A stretch of DNA of 64,000 nucleotides, from NCBI RefSeq assembly GCF_003265705.1, contig NW_020312828.1:55347137-55411136 (forward strand), in the 5' to 3' direction. Of this stretch, positions 33,741 to 44,916 are shown piece by piece; within the stretch, counting starts at the first letter, position 1; each line of letters starts with the position of its first letter. The notes under the pieces were generated by a model. The model did not search any database. It was not told the DNA's origin and was given only the letters and a program-made list of their open reading frames with translations. Made by a program: the position numbers and the translations under genes. This DNA comes from Callorhinus ursinus. Lineage: Eukaryota > Chordata > Mammalia > Carnivora > Otariidae.

Positions 33741-35985
33741 GTGCAACAAGAATTGTAACTCCAATTTGCTTGATTCCAAAGTCTTTGTCTTCTAACTTTA
33801 TTGTAATAACATATTTAAACGATATGTCAAAATTACTTTTTGGAAATCTGCTCCACAGTAAGTATTCATGTACTTTGATTCATTTTAGACTTATATTTCA
33901 GTGAAGGAAAATAAAAAAAAAGTACTAGGTATTTTAGAAACATATGGATTTGACAGAGTTAATTAGAAGCCTACAAAATAACCTGAAGAACTAGAACAGT
34001 AAAAGTCAGGGGATTTGGGTTACATCCTGTGGCTGAATGTAGCTACCCAAATGACAGAAAACCACTGTTCCATACAAAGGCTAGGGATCTGCAAAAAATC
34101 TCTGGAAGTGTGCAGTCAAAGTTGCCCCACAGTCCTCCCACACATTGCATATCATCATAACTACTCAAGATGAAGAAAGGTCTATGCCTCATTTCTGCAT
34201 TTCAAATCTCAAAAGCATTGGCAAGATATAAATTTCTTCTGGAGCTTTGACAGTAATGTCTATTTGCTACTTGATCTTTATTTGTACTATCCAAATAGCT
34301 CAGGTTACTATGGTCAACCTGAAAAAAAATATTAATTGCTTCAAATCCAGTGTTCTCTATCAATATATGCACTATGGGTTGAACTCCAAAAGATCTCATA
34401 AAGTCTGAGAGACCTCAGAGAGTGATGAATACTATAACTGGACTGGGTCAGTAAGTGGATACCGTCATAGAGGATAAAGCTTAAACTGAGACAGTTTGCC
34501 TTCTAAGGTCAGTGTGGCCACTAGCACTGAAGTGGTCACCTTGACCAAGCTTATGCAGGCAGTAGGTAATGTAGGTCAGGAATCAACTTTGAGTTGGCCT
34601 GGCTCTGAAATATCTGTTCCATATTCCTCAAGGAAAATATATGCATTGAAATCCTCAAAGTGCTGTATTGTAAACTGGAACAATGTCTCAAATAATCAAG
34701 AAGCAACAGCAAGGAAAAGAATAAATATGGCTGTTTGTGTATCCAGTATTGAATAGCAAGTTCCCAAGTAGTCTAATATTTTTATTAGATCATATTTCAA
34801 GTGAGCCTTTCTCCCTCAGTTTTTCAAATTGTGCATAGAAAAATATCTTGATATAAAACATGATCATGCCTCATCAAATTCCATTATGTATTAAATTAAG
34901 ATATAAATTAGACAACTCTGAAACTGAATGAGAAATTAACCCACTAGTTTATTGCTAATAGCCAAAATCATGAGGACCCCCTCCACTTTCTTTCATCACA
35001 CAGCACTTGGTAAATTAATTTTCAGTTACTGTTTAAAGTATTCTTCCCTATTATTTATCAGAACTCTTCTCATGTATCTTCTAAGAACCATTTAGAAATG
35101 GCTCATTTAACCTTTGCAAAACATGAGTGTAATTTCAAACCCAGCATTTTACTCTTTCTGCAACTGAGTTCATTTGACTACCTTTGTATTTCAGTTTCAT
35201 GGGCTCTTCCTTATTTAAATGGTTATCTTAACAATAAAAGATTGATGTAGATTTATGATATTGGTCACGAATTATTTCCCTGCCAATAGTTTTCCATTTA
35301 GGTTGAAGTATTAATGTTATCATTAAATTCAATTTATGTTTTTAAAATAACAAATAGTTTTGTCTCAAGAATTATAACATCACATTAGTAGAAATTAATA
35401 TTAGATTAAATGTAAAACTTGTTTTACACTGAGAAAAACTAAAAGATTTTTCATAAAAGCAAAATTATGGAAATTAAAAACTATAACATAAAGGTAGAAA
35501 TGTTCATATTGAATTGTAAGATTGAACTACAAAATACAGAAAATCATGTAGAACTGCTTTTTGTTTGTTTTTAGCACATGTATATAAATTTAGAATGTGT
35601 GATTTAAAAACAGATTAATAATAATCTAATTTTAATTATCAGTTTAATTAAAGATTTGTTCTTAATACAGAGGAAAAATGCTAAGGGAAGAAATATTGAG
35701 AAACCTGACTCTCACTATTCTTCATCCATTCTATTATATGTGTACAGCAATATCATAAATAATTCATGTTCCCACGGAAAAAAACTCTTGTCAACCAGAG
35801 GATAGTGCTTATGTGAAGTTCCTTTTATCTTTAGTTTTATATACACCACTCATTTCCATATTTACTCGGTTTGACATTTCCTCCTCCCATATCCCCTTAG
35901 TGAGGTTGTTTTGTACATCAGTAATATAGTTAAATTATTTTGTCATGGTCTGCATTCCTTCTTGAGAATCATGATAGCTTATTTT
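33741..35985. other. 2.2 kb intergenic DNA, nothing firmly recognised
   Basis: No SINE and no clear L1. A minus-strand frame at 34202-34399 has balanced composition, but I recognise no domain and give it no call. Confidence 0.4.
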
Positions 35986-35989
35986 TTAA

Positions 35990-36220
35990 AAAAATACATA
36001 TATATTTAGGTTTGCTCTTTGTGCTATAAACTTCTGTGGGTTTTGACAAATGCATAATGTTATGTATCCACCATTACGGAATAGTTTTGCTGTCTCATAT
36101 ATCCCTGTGCTTCATCTATTCAACCCTGACCTCTGACCCCCTGCTCATAACCATTGATCATTTTACAGTATCTATAGTTTTGCCTTTTCCAAAATGTTAT
36201 ATACTTGGAATTTCATTAAT
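35990..36220 (-). mobile_element. Old L1M 3' region, antisense
   Basis: GTGGGTTTTGACAAATGCATAATG, ATGTATCCACCATTACGGAATAG, CAACCCTGACCTCTGACCCC, TAGTTTTGCCTTTTCCAAAATG: same family of L1M 3' sequence as at 54.2-54.6 kb. Confidence 0.75.
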
Positions 36221-37030
36221 TTTAAAGTTATCACTTTTGTTTTACATTCTTCCAAGAGGTCAGCATTATATTTACTATTTATGAACCCTTCAGGAAAATT
36301 CTTTTCTTCTTTTCACTGATATATAATATCTTACAAAAATTTAATCAGTTAAATAACTCAGTTTTTTAGTAACATTTTTGAAATTTCTTTTTCTTTAACT
36401 TTAGTGTTTGTATGACATTTTTGTAAATTTTCACAATGATAGCAAATATTTACCTTATGAAATTAGATTAGATGTTTGCATTTTGCACAAAGTTCTTCAT
36501 AGCCTAGGATTTTGACTAGTACTAGGAGAGTATGACTGATGATATCATGGTCTACATAGACAATGTAACAATAAAGCAATGAAACTGATTTACTTGCAAG
36601 AGACTCTGAAGGGAATTCCACAAGAAGATTCCCAGGTAGTGGTGTAAAAGCACTAGAAGACTCACAGGCTATCAGGAGCCAGTGGTACACATCTCTTCAC
36701 AAATCCCCCTTTAGCAAAGTCTTTTTCCTTGAAATTGATTATGCTGGGAGTATTTCACCATAGAAACTTATAAACACTAAAATGAAGGCCACCTCCCTTT
36801 TTTCCTGTATAAATTCTGACTTTTCAGCATACCAGTGATTCCCAGAATATTTCCAACTTAATAATTGCTAGTAATCAAATAAACCAATAGTGTAGATACC
36901 TGTTACTTACTTAAAAAAAACAAAGTACTAATATGACACCACCTCTACTGACTGTTCTTTCATCCATTTTTGTGGGTTTGTAAATAAAATTTACTTTTGA
37001 AAAGCGTATATACTGCAAAATCCAGTTATA
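36221..37030. other. Intergenic DNA, nothing recognised
   Basis: No gene or repeat named. Confidence 0.4.
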
Positions 37031-37040
37031 ATGCAGTTGA

Positions 37041-37233
37041 GGGGCGCGTGGGTGGCTCAGTCGGTTAAGCGTCTGCCTTCTGCTCAGGTCAAGATCTCAG
37101 GGACCTGGGATCAAGCCCTGTGTCGGGCTCCCTGCTCAGTGGGGAGTCTGCTTCTCCCTCTCCCTCTGCTGCTCCCCCTGCTTGTACACTTTCTCTCTCT
37201 CTGCCAAATAAATAAATAAAATCTTTAAAAAAA
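37041..37233 (+). mobile_element. Can-SINE, sense
   Basis: Head GGGGCGCGTGGGTGGCTCAG with TCGGTTAAGCGTCTGCC, CT-rich body, tail AAATAAATAAATAAAATCTT plus A run. TSD ATGCAGTTGA at 37031-37040 and 37234-37243. Confidence 0.97.
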
Positions 37234-37243
37234 ATGCAGTTGA

Positions 37244-37543
37244 AATCATAACAAAATTACAAGAAGATAATTGAAATGAAGCAAAAATTATTTTTCATTA
37301 TAAAATGAGTAATTATAATTAACAAACTGAAATATAATGAAAATTTAATAGTCCAATAACTATAGACTATAAATATATTTATAAATGAAAAAAATATTTT
37401 AATAGTTATAGAAAATAAGTTATGTTTTATCAACTGAATATAATATATGGGAAATACAATTATTACATATATTATAATATAGATTTAGAGAAGGCAGTTT
37501 GAGGATTACTTCCTTAATATATGGCCTTTATAGATATTCTAGA
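37244..37543. other. Very AT-rich intergenic DNA
   Basis: Dense TATA/ATAT words; no gene. Confidence 0.4.
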
Positions 37544-37558
37544 TGTAATAAAATTTTA

Positions 37559-37742
37559 TTTTTTAAAAATTAAAAAAAATTTTATTATGTTATGTTAGTC
37601 ACCATACATTACATCTTAGTTTTTGATGTAGTGTTCTATGATTCATTGTTTGCGTATAACACCCAGTGCTCCATTCAGTATGTGTCCTCTTTAATACCCA
37701 TCACCAGGCTAACCCATTCCCCTACCCCCTCCCCTCTAGAAC
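37559..37742 (-). mobile_element. L1 3' end, part of SINE/L1 composite
   Basis: Complement of a carnivore L1 3' terminus: A-rich tail as T, ATTATGTTATGTTAGTCACC, ATACATTACATCTTAG, CGTATAACACCCAGTGCTCC, CCCCTCCCCTCTAGAACCC. It is followed without a TSD boundary by a SINE. The TSD TGTAATAAAATTTTA at 37544-37558 lies outside this piece and recurs only beyond the SINE (37943-37957). Confidence 0.93.
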
Positions 37743-37942
37743 CCAATTGTTTAAAGATTTTATTTATTCATTTGACAGAGAGAGAGAGAGAAAACTAGCA
37801 GGGGGAGCGGGAAGCAGAGGGAGAGGGAGAAGCAGGCTCCCTATTGAGCAGGGAGCCTGACGTGAGGCTCAATCCCAGGACCCTGGGATCATTACCTGAG
37901 CTGAAGGCAGACGCTTAACCGTCTGAGCCATCCAGGCATTCC
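37743..37942 (-). mobile_element. Can-SINE, part of SINE/L1 composite
   Basis: Complemented tail TTTAAAGATTTTATTTATTC, GA-rich body, head complement GAGCCATCCAGGCATTCC. Its tail abuts the 5' edge of the L1 piece rather than a TSD; the outer TSD brackets both elements. On the minus strand the order is SINE head, SINE tail, L1 3' UTR, A tail. Confidence 0.95.
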
Positions 37943-37957
37943 TGTAATAAAATTTTA

Positions 37958-38750
37958 AATGTCAATTTTTTATATAAGGGTAGCATCATATTGGAGACTA
38001 TAGTTTTCAAAAATAAATATAATATTTTGAAGGAAAACGTTAACTTAGATTGACAATTTTGTTATCATATTTATTATTTGGGGGTAATACTACTGATAAA
38101 TTACATATTATTGAGGTCTTATGTGTAAGGTAGTATGACAAGAAGATATATATAAATAACTTTGGGTGATATGAGACTAAAGGTGGCATAGAACCATTAT
38201 GTATTTTAAAATAATGACTTTTTTCTTTATGTACTACAGAACAATTTATGGGAAATTAATTTGTATTTTATTATCTCTATATTTTTCTTTTTTCATGTAC
38301 TAAAGTTTAAATTCTCTTACCTTAGGGAATTTTTCTATTACTAGTCATGGATCTGGGTTGCTTATAGACAATGTGAATTTTCTGACCTTTTCCTACCCCC
38401 CCCTTTTTTTTCTTTCCAGAGCCTGTTTTCTTTTAGGGATAATATTAGGTATGAAGGCAGACAAAGAGAAGTTATACCTGAAGTTGAGGAGTGAGAAAGA
38501 AATTCCCCCACAGACTGGGAAAGAAATAAAGCTGGCAAGTTCTCCCAGTGGTTATGACCTAAACTCCATTTCTTTCAGAGCCTCATGGAGTAACAATGTT
38601 TCAAATGGAAAACTAGGGCTGGTGCATTCTGGAAGCTCTATCTTGGCTGTTGAATAATTGGTCCCAGCACTCTTCCTCATCTTCCAAACAAGGTATAAAA
38701 TCAGAGGCACTAACGGTTTTAACATATGGATTTAGGCAATGAACATTTGA
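37958..38750. other. Intergenic DNA, nothing recognised
   Basis: Includes a 99-codon plus-strand frame (38358-38657) with mixed composition but no recognisable domain or homologue; treated as chance. Confidence 0.4.
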
Positions 38751-38754
38751 GCAA

Positions 38755-39250
38755 TGACAGTTTTATTCATAATAGCCCTAAACTGAAAACTTCCCAGTAC
38801 CCTTAATTGGGTGATTGGTTAAACAAACTCAGGTATGTCCATACCATAGAATAGAATATCTCTCTGCAAAAGATTGAAGTAAATGATACACCAGCCAACT
38901 TGAATGAATATCAAGGAGAACAAAAAAACTCAGTAAGATACATACTGCATAATTTGATTTATATGATATCTATAAAATAACATAATATAGAAATGGAGAA
39001 CAGATTAGTGGTTGCCAGGTATTAGGGAGGGAGTGGCTGAGGTGGATGTAGCTCTAAATGGAGAGAATGAGGGAATCTTGTGGTGATGGTATGGTTCAGT
39101 ATCTTGATTATGGTGGGGTTTACACAAAGCTACATATGTGATAAAATTTCATATAGCTCTATACATGCACATAAACACACAAATGAGTGCAGGTATAACT
39201 GGTGAAATCTGAATAAGCTTTATGGATTGTACCAATGTTAAAATTTTGGT
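38755..39250 (+). mobile_element. Old L1M ORF2 end and 3' UTR, sense
   Basis: ATTCATAATAGCCCTAAACTG, CATACCATAGAATAGAATATC, CATACTGCATAATTTGATTTATATG, GATTAGTGGTTGCCAGG and GGGTTTACACAAAGC follow the 3' end of an L1ME/L1M element. Confidence 0.8.
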
Positions 39251-40116
39251 TGTGCTATTATACTATGGTTATGAAAGATGTTAATATTGGTTGGAGGCAG
39301 CTGGATGAAGAGTGTGCAGATTTCACTCTACATTTCTTTGTACTTTTCTGAGAATAATGATTTCAAAATACAGAATTTTTTAAAAAGTCTACGTAAAGTT
39401 TGGTGTTTTCTATGTTGCATAATCTATCTTTTTTTTCTATGCTCAATAAACCTTCAAATAAGTGTTTCTCAGGTAAATAATGTGACTGTTGAATCACAGA
39501 CCTGTACCTCTGAAACAATACTTTATATGTTAAAAAAAAAAAGAAGATAGTAGGAAGGGAAAAATGAAGGGGGGGAATTGGAGGGGGACGAACCAATTTC
39601 TGTTTTTATGCAAAATAATGTATGTATATACATTTATTGTACAATTTTCAGTATAATTTCCCAGATATTCTATATTTAACCTGAAATGTGACCAATATAA
39701 TATGATCTGTTGCAGAGTTCATTTTATATGAAATTTCTAGCACAATTTGTTTTATAACTATGCATCATTTAACTATAGATTATTTAGAAATACCACTTGC
39801 AAAACTACCTTAATATTCTATCAAATTAGTCCTGTGAGAAATGGATTTGGTATAGAATGGATATTATTATAAGAGAATTTTATTCTAGTGTCTCAGAATT
39901 ATTGGTGCCACTGGCAGGCTGGTTTTATGTGGTATTTAAGGATAACTAAGCACAGCCAAGACAAAGGATTACTGACTACAGTTAAAATGGGTTATAGAGA
40001 TTAAGAACATTTGTATTTCATTCTTACCGAGGTATTATTACAAGTAAGTATTGAGGTGACTTTATAACACCTAGAGGAAAGAATGATATTCCACTAAAAC
40101 AATATGAATAAAAAAG
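39251..40116. other. Intergenic DNA, nothing recognised
   Basis: No gene or repeat named. Confidence 0.4.
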
Positions 40117-40131
40117 TAACATGCTATTGTT

Positions 40132-40337
40132 CTTTTTTTAAAAAAAATATTTATTTATTTGGTAGAGAGAAAGAGCATGTGTGAGAGACCACAAGCAGGG
40201 GGGAGCAGCAGAGGGAGAGGGAGAAGCAGGCTCCACCCTGAGCAAGGAGCTCAACACGGTGGTGGATCCCAAGACCCTGGGATTATCACCTGAGCTGAAG
40301 GCAGATGCTTAACCAACTGAGCCACCCAGGCGCCCCA
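40132..40337 (-). mobile_element. Can-SINE
   Basis: Complemented tail AAAAATATTTATTTATTTGG, GA-rich body, head complement CTGAGCCACCCAGGCGCCCC. TSD TAACATGCTATTGTT (40117-40131) against 40338-40352, one mismatch. Confidence 0.96.
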
Positions 40338-40352
40338 TAACATACTATTGTT

Positions 40353-41216
40353 AAATATATGAGGTTACATGAAACAATAAAACCTTTAAACAGTGGCATC
40401 ATACCCATGCAAATTAGATCATACTATTATTCTGAATCTCAGTTTCCTAAATCTTTTAATATAATATGATTCCATTGCAATTTTATTTCATATCAAGTGT
40501 CTGTGTACATCAATTTTTTGTTACTGATTAAAAACAAAGAAACAATTTCAAAACATTCAATACACCGTTTAAAATTTGCTATGGATATTTTTGTAGTGTA
40601 TGTATATACATGGTCAGTAGTAAAAGTAAAAACTGAGATGAGGAGAAAATGTGAAGGTAAAAGGAAGTTATACTTTTAAAACCAGTTACTGTGTGTTAAA
40701 CCACCTCCATTTTGTCTTATTTAGTGTTTACACCAACCTTTTAATATAGTTACAAGCATACCCATTTTAGAGAAAAAATAATTATATCAAGAAGGGTAAG
40801 TAACTTGTCCAATTTTATGCTGCTTTCCAGTGCAAAATTTCAGAAGAGACTCCAGGCTTGTTCCCTGGAAATTCCAGAAAGGACTTCCAGTATCATAGTG
40901 ACTGGTAATATAACAACAAAAATAACAAATATTTATGGACTCCCATCACAAAAAATTAAAGATCCAGTATATTACTTTTCCTGAATCTATCATAGTTTTT
41001 GAGAATTTCTTCTTTTACTAGACATGACATAAAAATCCATTTTAAGTATCAGTTATAAGTTAGTCCTTTTGAAGGAAACTGCTAAAGAGGAGCATGTTAG
41101 AGGAGTCAAGCATTAAAATTATAATAAATTATTTAAAAATTATCTGAAATTTAATACACTGATTAGTAGTAATATAAATTTCTTGTTAAAAAATAGGAAG
41201 AAAATACAATCTGAAT
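40353..41216. other. Intergenic DNA, nothing recognised
   Basis: No gene or repeat named. Confidence 0.4.
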
Positions 41217-41686
41217 TAGCTCCTAGCAAGTTACTTTGTTGATATTGACGAACTGAATATAATTTATATGGAAAGGCAAAAGACCAGAATAACCAACAAA
41301 ATATTGATGAAGAACAAGGAGAGGACTGACACTACCCTACTTCAAGACTGACAATAGTTACAGGAATCAAGATCTTATGCTTTTAGTGAAAGTAGACAAA
41401 TATATCAATGAAATAGAATAAAAAGCCCAGATATAGACTCATACAGATATAGTCAGATGACCTTTGAAAAAGGAGCAAAGGCAATTCAACAGAGAATTGG
41501 TGTTTATTTCAACAAATGAAATGGAAAAAATGGGAACCCACAAGGGAAAAAAAAATGAATCTAGAACTGATCTTATACAATTAACAAAAATTAACACAAA
41601 GTAGATTGTAGACCAAAAGGTAAAACAGAAAGCTATACAATTTTCATAAAATAACAGGAGAAAATCAAGGTGACCTTGGGTTTTTC

Positions 41687-41904
41687 TTTCTTTTTTTTTT
41701 TTAGGATTTTATTTATTTATTTGACACAGAGAGAGAGAGAGAGAGAGACAGCAAGAGCAGGAACACGAGCAGGGGGATGGGAGAGGGAAAAGCAGACTTC
41801 CCGCTGAGCAGGGAACCTGATGCAGGGCTTGATCCCAGGACCCTGGGATCATGACTCGAGCCGAAGGCAGACGCTTAACAACTGAGCCACCCAGGAGCAC
41901 CCCC
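41687..41904 (-). mobile_element. Can-SINE, inner member of a pair
   Basis: Long T run, GGATTTTATTTATTTATTTG, body with GACAGCAAGAGCAGGAACAC, head complement CTGAGCCACCCAGGAGC followed by a C run. Its tail side is bounded by TSD ACCTTGGGTTTTTC (41673-41686), whose second copy lies beyond the neighbouring SINE (42108-42121). Confidence 0.95.
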
Positions 41905-42107
41905 CCTTTTTTTTAAGATTTTATTTATTTATTTGAGAGATAGAATGAGAGAGAGAAAGAGAGAGAGCACGAGAGGGGGGAGGGTCAGAGGGAGAAGCAG
42001 ACTCCCCACTGAGCAGGGAGCCCGATGCGAGACTCAATCCCAGGATTCCAGGATCATGACCTAAGCCGCAGGCAGTTGCTTAACCAACTGAGCCACCCAG
42101 GCATCCA
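41905..42107 (-). mobile_element. Can-SINE, GACCCTC type, outer member of pair
   Basis: Complemented tail TTAAGATTTTATTTATTTAT, body GGGGGGAGGGTCAGAGGGAG, GCTTAACCAACTGAGCCACC. It is a different subfamily from its neighbour. There is no TSD between them; its own head is followed by the shared TSD at 42108-42121. Confidence 0.95.
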
Positions 42108-42216
42108 ACCTTGGGTTTTTCAATTAATTTTTAATTACAATATGAAAATCACAACCATGAAAGAAAAAAATATGAGTTGGACTTCATTAAAATTAAAAAT
42201 TCTTCTTGTGAAAAAT

Positions 42217-44818
42217 GCTGGTGGTATTTTGATAGGGTTTGCATTGGATGTGTAGATTGCTTTCGGTAGTACAGACATTTTTAACAATATTTGTTCTTCC
42301 AATCCACCAGCATGTAATGTTCTTCCATTTCTTTGTGCCTTCTTCAATTTCTTTCATAAGTGTCCTGTAGTTTTCAGAGTACAGGTCTTTTACCTATTTA
42401 GTTAGGTTTATTCCTAGGTATTTTATGGTTCTTGGTGCAATTGTAAATGGGATTGATTACTTCATTTCTCTTTTTGCTGCTTCATTATTAGTGATAGAAA
42501 TGGAACAGATTACTATGATTTTGTATCCTGCAACTTTACTGAATTCATGTATCAATTCCAGAAATTTGGGGGTAGAGTGTCTCAGCTTTTCTCCAAAGAG
42601 TATCATGTCATCGGCAAATAGTGAAAATTTCACTTCCTTGCCAATTTGGATGCCTTTTATTTCTTTTTGTTTTCTGATTGCTGAGGCTAAGACTTCCAGT
42701 ACTATGTTAAATAACAATGATGGGAGGAGACATTCCTGTCTTATTCCTGACTGTAGAGGAAAAGCTCTCAGGTTTTCCCCACTGAGGATAATATTAGCAA
42801 TGTTCTTTCATATGTGGTCTTTATGATATTGAGGTATGTTCCCTCTATCTCTACTTTGCTGAGGGTTTTTATCAATAATGGATGCTGTATTTTGTCTAAT
42901 GCTTTTTCTGCATCTATTGCGAGGATCATGTGGTTTTTATCCTTTCTTTTATTGATGTGGTGTATCACATTGATTGATTTGTGAGTATTGAACTATGCTT
43001 GCAGACCAGGAATAAATTCCACTTGATTGTGGTGAATGATTCTTTCAATGTACTATTAGATTCAATTTTCTAGTATCTTGAGGATTTTTGCATCTATGTT
43101 CATCAGGGATATTGGCCTGTAGTTCTCTATTTAGTGGTATCTTTATCTGAATTTGCTATCGGGGTAATGCTGGCCTCAAAGAATGAATTTGGAAGTTTTC
43201 CTTCCTTTTCTATTTTTTGGAATAGTTTGAGAAGAATAGGTATTAGTTTTCTTTAAATGTTTGGTAGAATGCATCTGTGAAGCCGTTTAGTCCTAGACTG
43301 TTATATGTTGTGAGTTTTTTGATTACTGATTCAATTTCTTTGCTGGTTATTGGTCTGTTCAAATTTTCTATTTCTTCCTGTTTCAGTTTTGGTAGTTTAT
43401 CTGTTTTAGGAATTTATGCATTTCTTCCAGATTGCCCAATTTGTTGGCATATAATTGCTCATAATATTCTCTTATAATTGTTTGTATTTCTGTGGTGTTG
43501 ATTGTAATTTCTCTTCTCTCATTTATGGTTTTATTTGTTTCAGTCCTTTCTCTTTTCTTTTTGATTAGTCTGGTTAGGGGGTTATCAATTTTAGTAATTC
43601 TTTCAAAGAACCAGCTCCTACTTTCATGATCTGTTCTACTGAAGTTTGTTGTTGTTGTGTTTCTATTTCATTTATTTTTGCTCTAATCTTTATTATTTCC
43701 CTTCTGCTAGCTATAGGCTTCATTTGTTGTTCTTTTTCTAGTTCCTTTAGGTGTAAAGTTAGGTTGTGTGTTTGAAATTTTTCTTGCTTCTTGAAGTAGG
43801 CCTGTACTGCTATATACTTCCCTTGTATGACTGCTTTTGTTGCATCCCCAAGGTTTTGGACTGCCATGTTTCATTTTCATATGTTTCCATGTATTTTTTA
43901 AAATTTCTTCTTTAATTTCCTGGTTGATCCATCCATTCTTTAGTAGGATGTTCTTTAACCTCTGTGTATTTGTCATCTTTCCAATTTTTTCTTGTGGTTG
44001 ACTTCAAGTTTCACAGTGTTGTAGTCAGAAAATATGCATGGTATGATCTCATTCTTTTTGTACTTGTTGAAGTCTGATTTGTGATCCAGGATGTGATCTA
44101 TTTGGAATATGTCCCATGTACACTCAAAAAGAATGTGTATACCTTTGCTTTAGGATGAAATGCTCTGAATATGTCTGTTAAGTCCATCTGGTCCAGTGTG
44201 CCATTCAAAGCCATTGTTTCCTTGTTGATCTTCTACTTAGATGATCTGTCCATTGCTGTAAGTCTCCTACTATTCTTGTATTATTATCAGTGAAGTTTTT
44301 TTTAAATGTTTGTTATCAGTTGTTTTTATATTTGGGCACTCTCATGTTGGGGGCATGAATATTTGCAATTCTTAGATATTCTTGTTGGATAGACCCCTTT
44401 ATCCTGTATCCAGGAGTACTGCAGTGCTCACGGGGATCCACACTGGCTCTAAAACCCTAGTCTTTGAGCTCTGCTGGTTGTAAAAACTCATGAAAATCAA
44501 CTCCTCTTAGTTTCCCAGACACTTACAGTGTCCTTCTTCATCTCTTGTTAGAGAATTTGATTTAAAATCTAGTTTGACATAAGTATGGCATTCTGGCTTT
44601 CTTTTGATGTCCATTAACATGATAAATGTCTCTCCATTTCCTCACTTTCAATCTGGAGGTCGGGGTCTGGAGGTGTGTTTAGGTCTAAAATGAGTCTCTT
44701 GTAGGCAGCATATAGATAGGTCTTGTTTTTTGTTTTTTGTTTTTTTAAATCCATTCTGATACCCTATGTCTTCCAATTGGAGCATTTAGTGATTATTAAT
44801 AGATATGAATTTAGTGCC
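42217..44818 (-). pseudogene. L1 ORF2 remnant (endonuclease and RT)
   Basis: ORF2 encodes the L1 endonuclease/reverse transcriptase that carries out target-primed insertion. The minus strand starts at ATGGCACTAAATTCATATC (44818 downward) and shows an endonuclease part (about 44.0-44.8 kb), a linker (43574-43976), and RT blocks at 42768-42968 and 42457-42717. The latter includes the catalytic FADD motif (complement of 42607-42618). It ends in the RT-distal block near 42217, so the C-terminal third is missing. The endonuclease part is disrupted by a 111-bp insertion from the 5' UTR and by a 16-bp deletion near the N-terminus; many stops and frameshifts follow. It is non-functional. Confidence 0.9.
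44411..44521 (-). repeat. Exact 111-bp copy of L1 5' UTR inside ORF2
   Basis: Identical base for base to 46978-47088, same orientation, offset 2567. It begins CAGGAGTACTGCAGTGCTCA and ends TTTCCCAGACA. Flanking bases differ at once on both sides. Confidence 0.97.
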
Positions 44819-44916
44819 ATTGCATTACTTGTTAAGTAGTTTTTTTGGAGATTTTTTCTGTTCCTTTCAAGTTTTTGTCAATTTTGGTCTTTCTTTCCCA
44901 CTCAAAGAGTCCCCTT
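44769..44916 (-). repeat. ORF1/ORF2 junction, resident copy
   Basis: Contains the ORF1 tail, inter-ORF spacer and ORF2 start in natural context. It lacks 16 bases (CCATTTACATTCAGAG region) that the second copy at 45865-46031 retains. Confidence 0.88.

Larger units (their letters stand above)
41217..42212 (+). mobile_element. Old L1M ORF2 distal segment, split by SINE pair
   Basis: Starts at CTAGCAAGTTACTTTGTTG and TTTATATGGAAAGGC, continues through GAGGACTGACACTACCC, AAAGGCAATTCAACAGAG, AACAGGAGAAAATCAAGGTGACC and, after the SINE pair, GAGTTGGACTTCATTAAAAT. In L1 coordinates it begins just where the plus-strand segment at 47430-47950 ends. It stops abruptly at an inverted junction with the large antisense L1. 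Confidence 0.85.

Noticed and set aside
34202..34399. 65-codon minus-strand frame with balanced composition
   Set aside because: Looks protein-like, but I could not connect it to any family or neighbouring element. Too short to call.
37041..37115. tRNA-like A-box/B-box sequence at SINE heads
   Set aside because: Belongs to tRNA-Lys-derived SINEs. No complete cloverleaf or acceptor stem is present, so no functional tRNA gene is called.
38358..38657. 99-codon plus-strand frame
   Set aside because: No domain, no splice signals judged convincing and no supporting context; likely chance.
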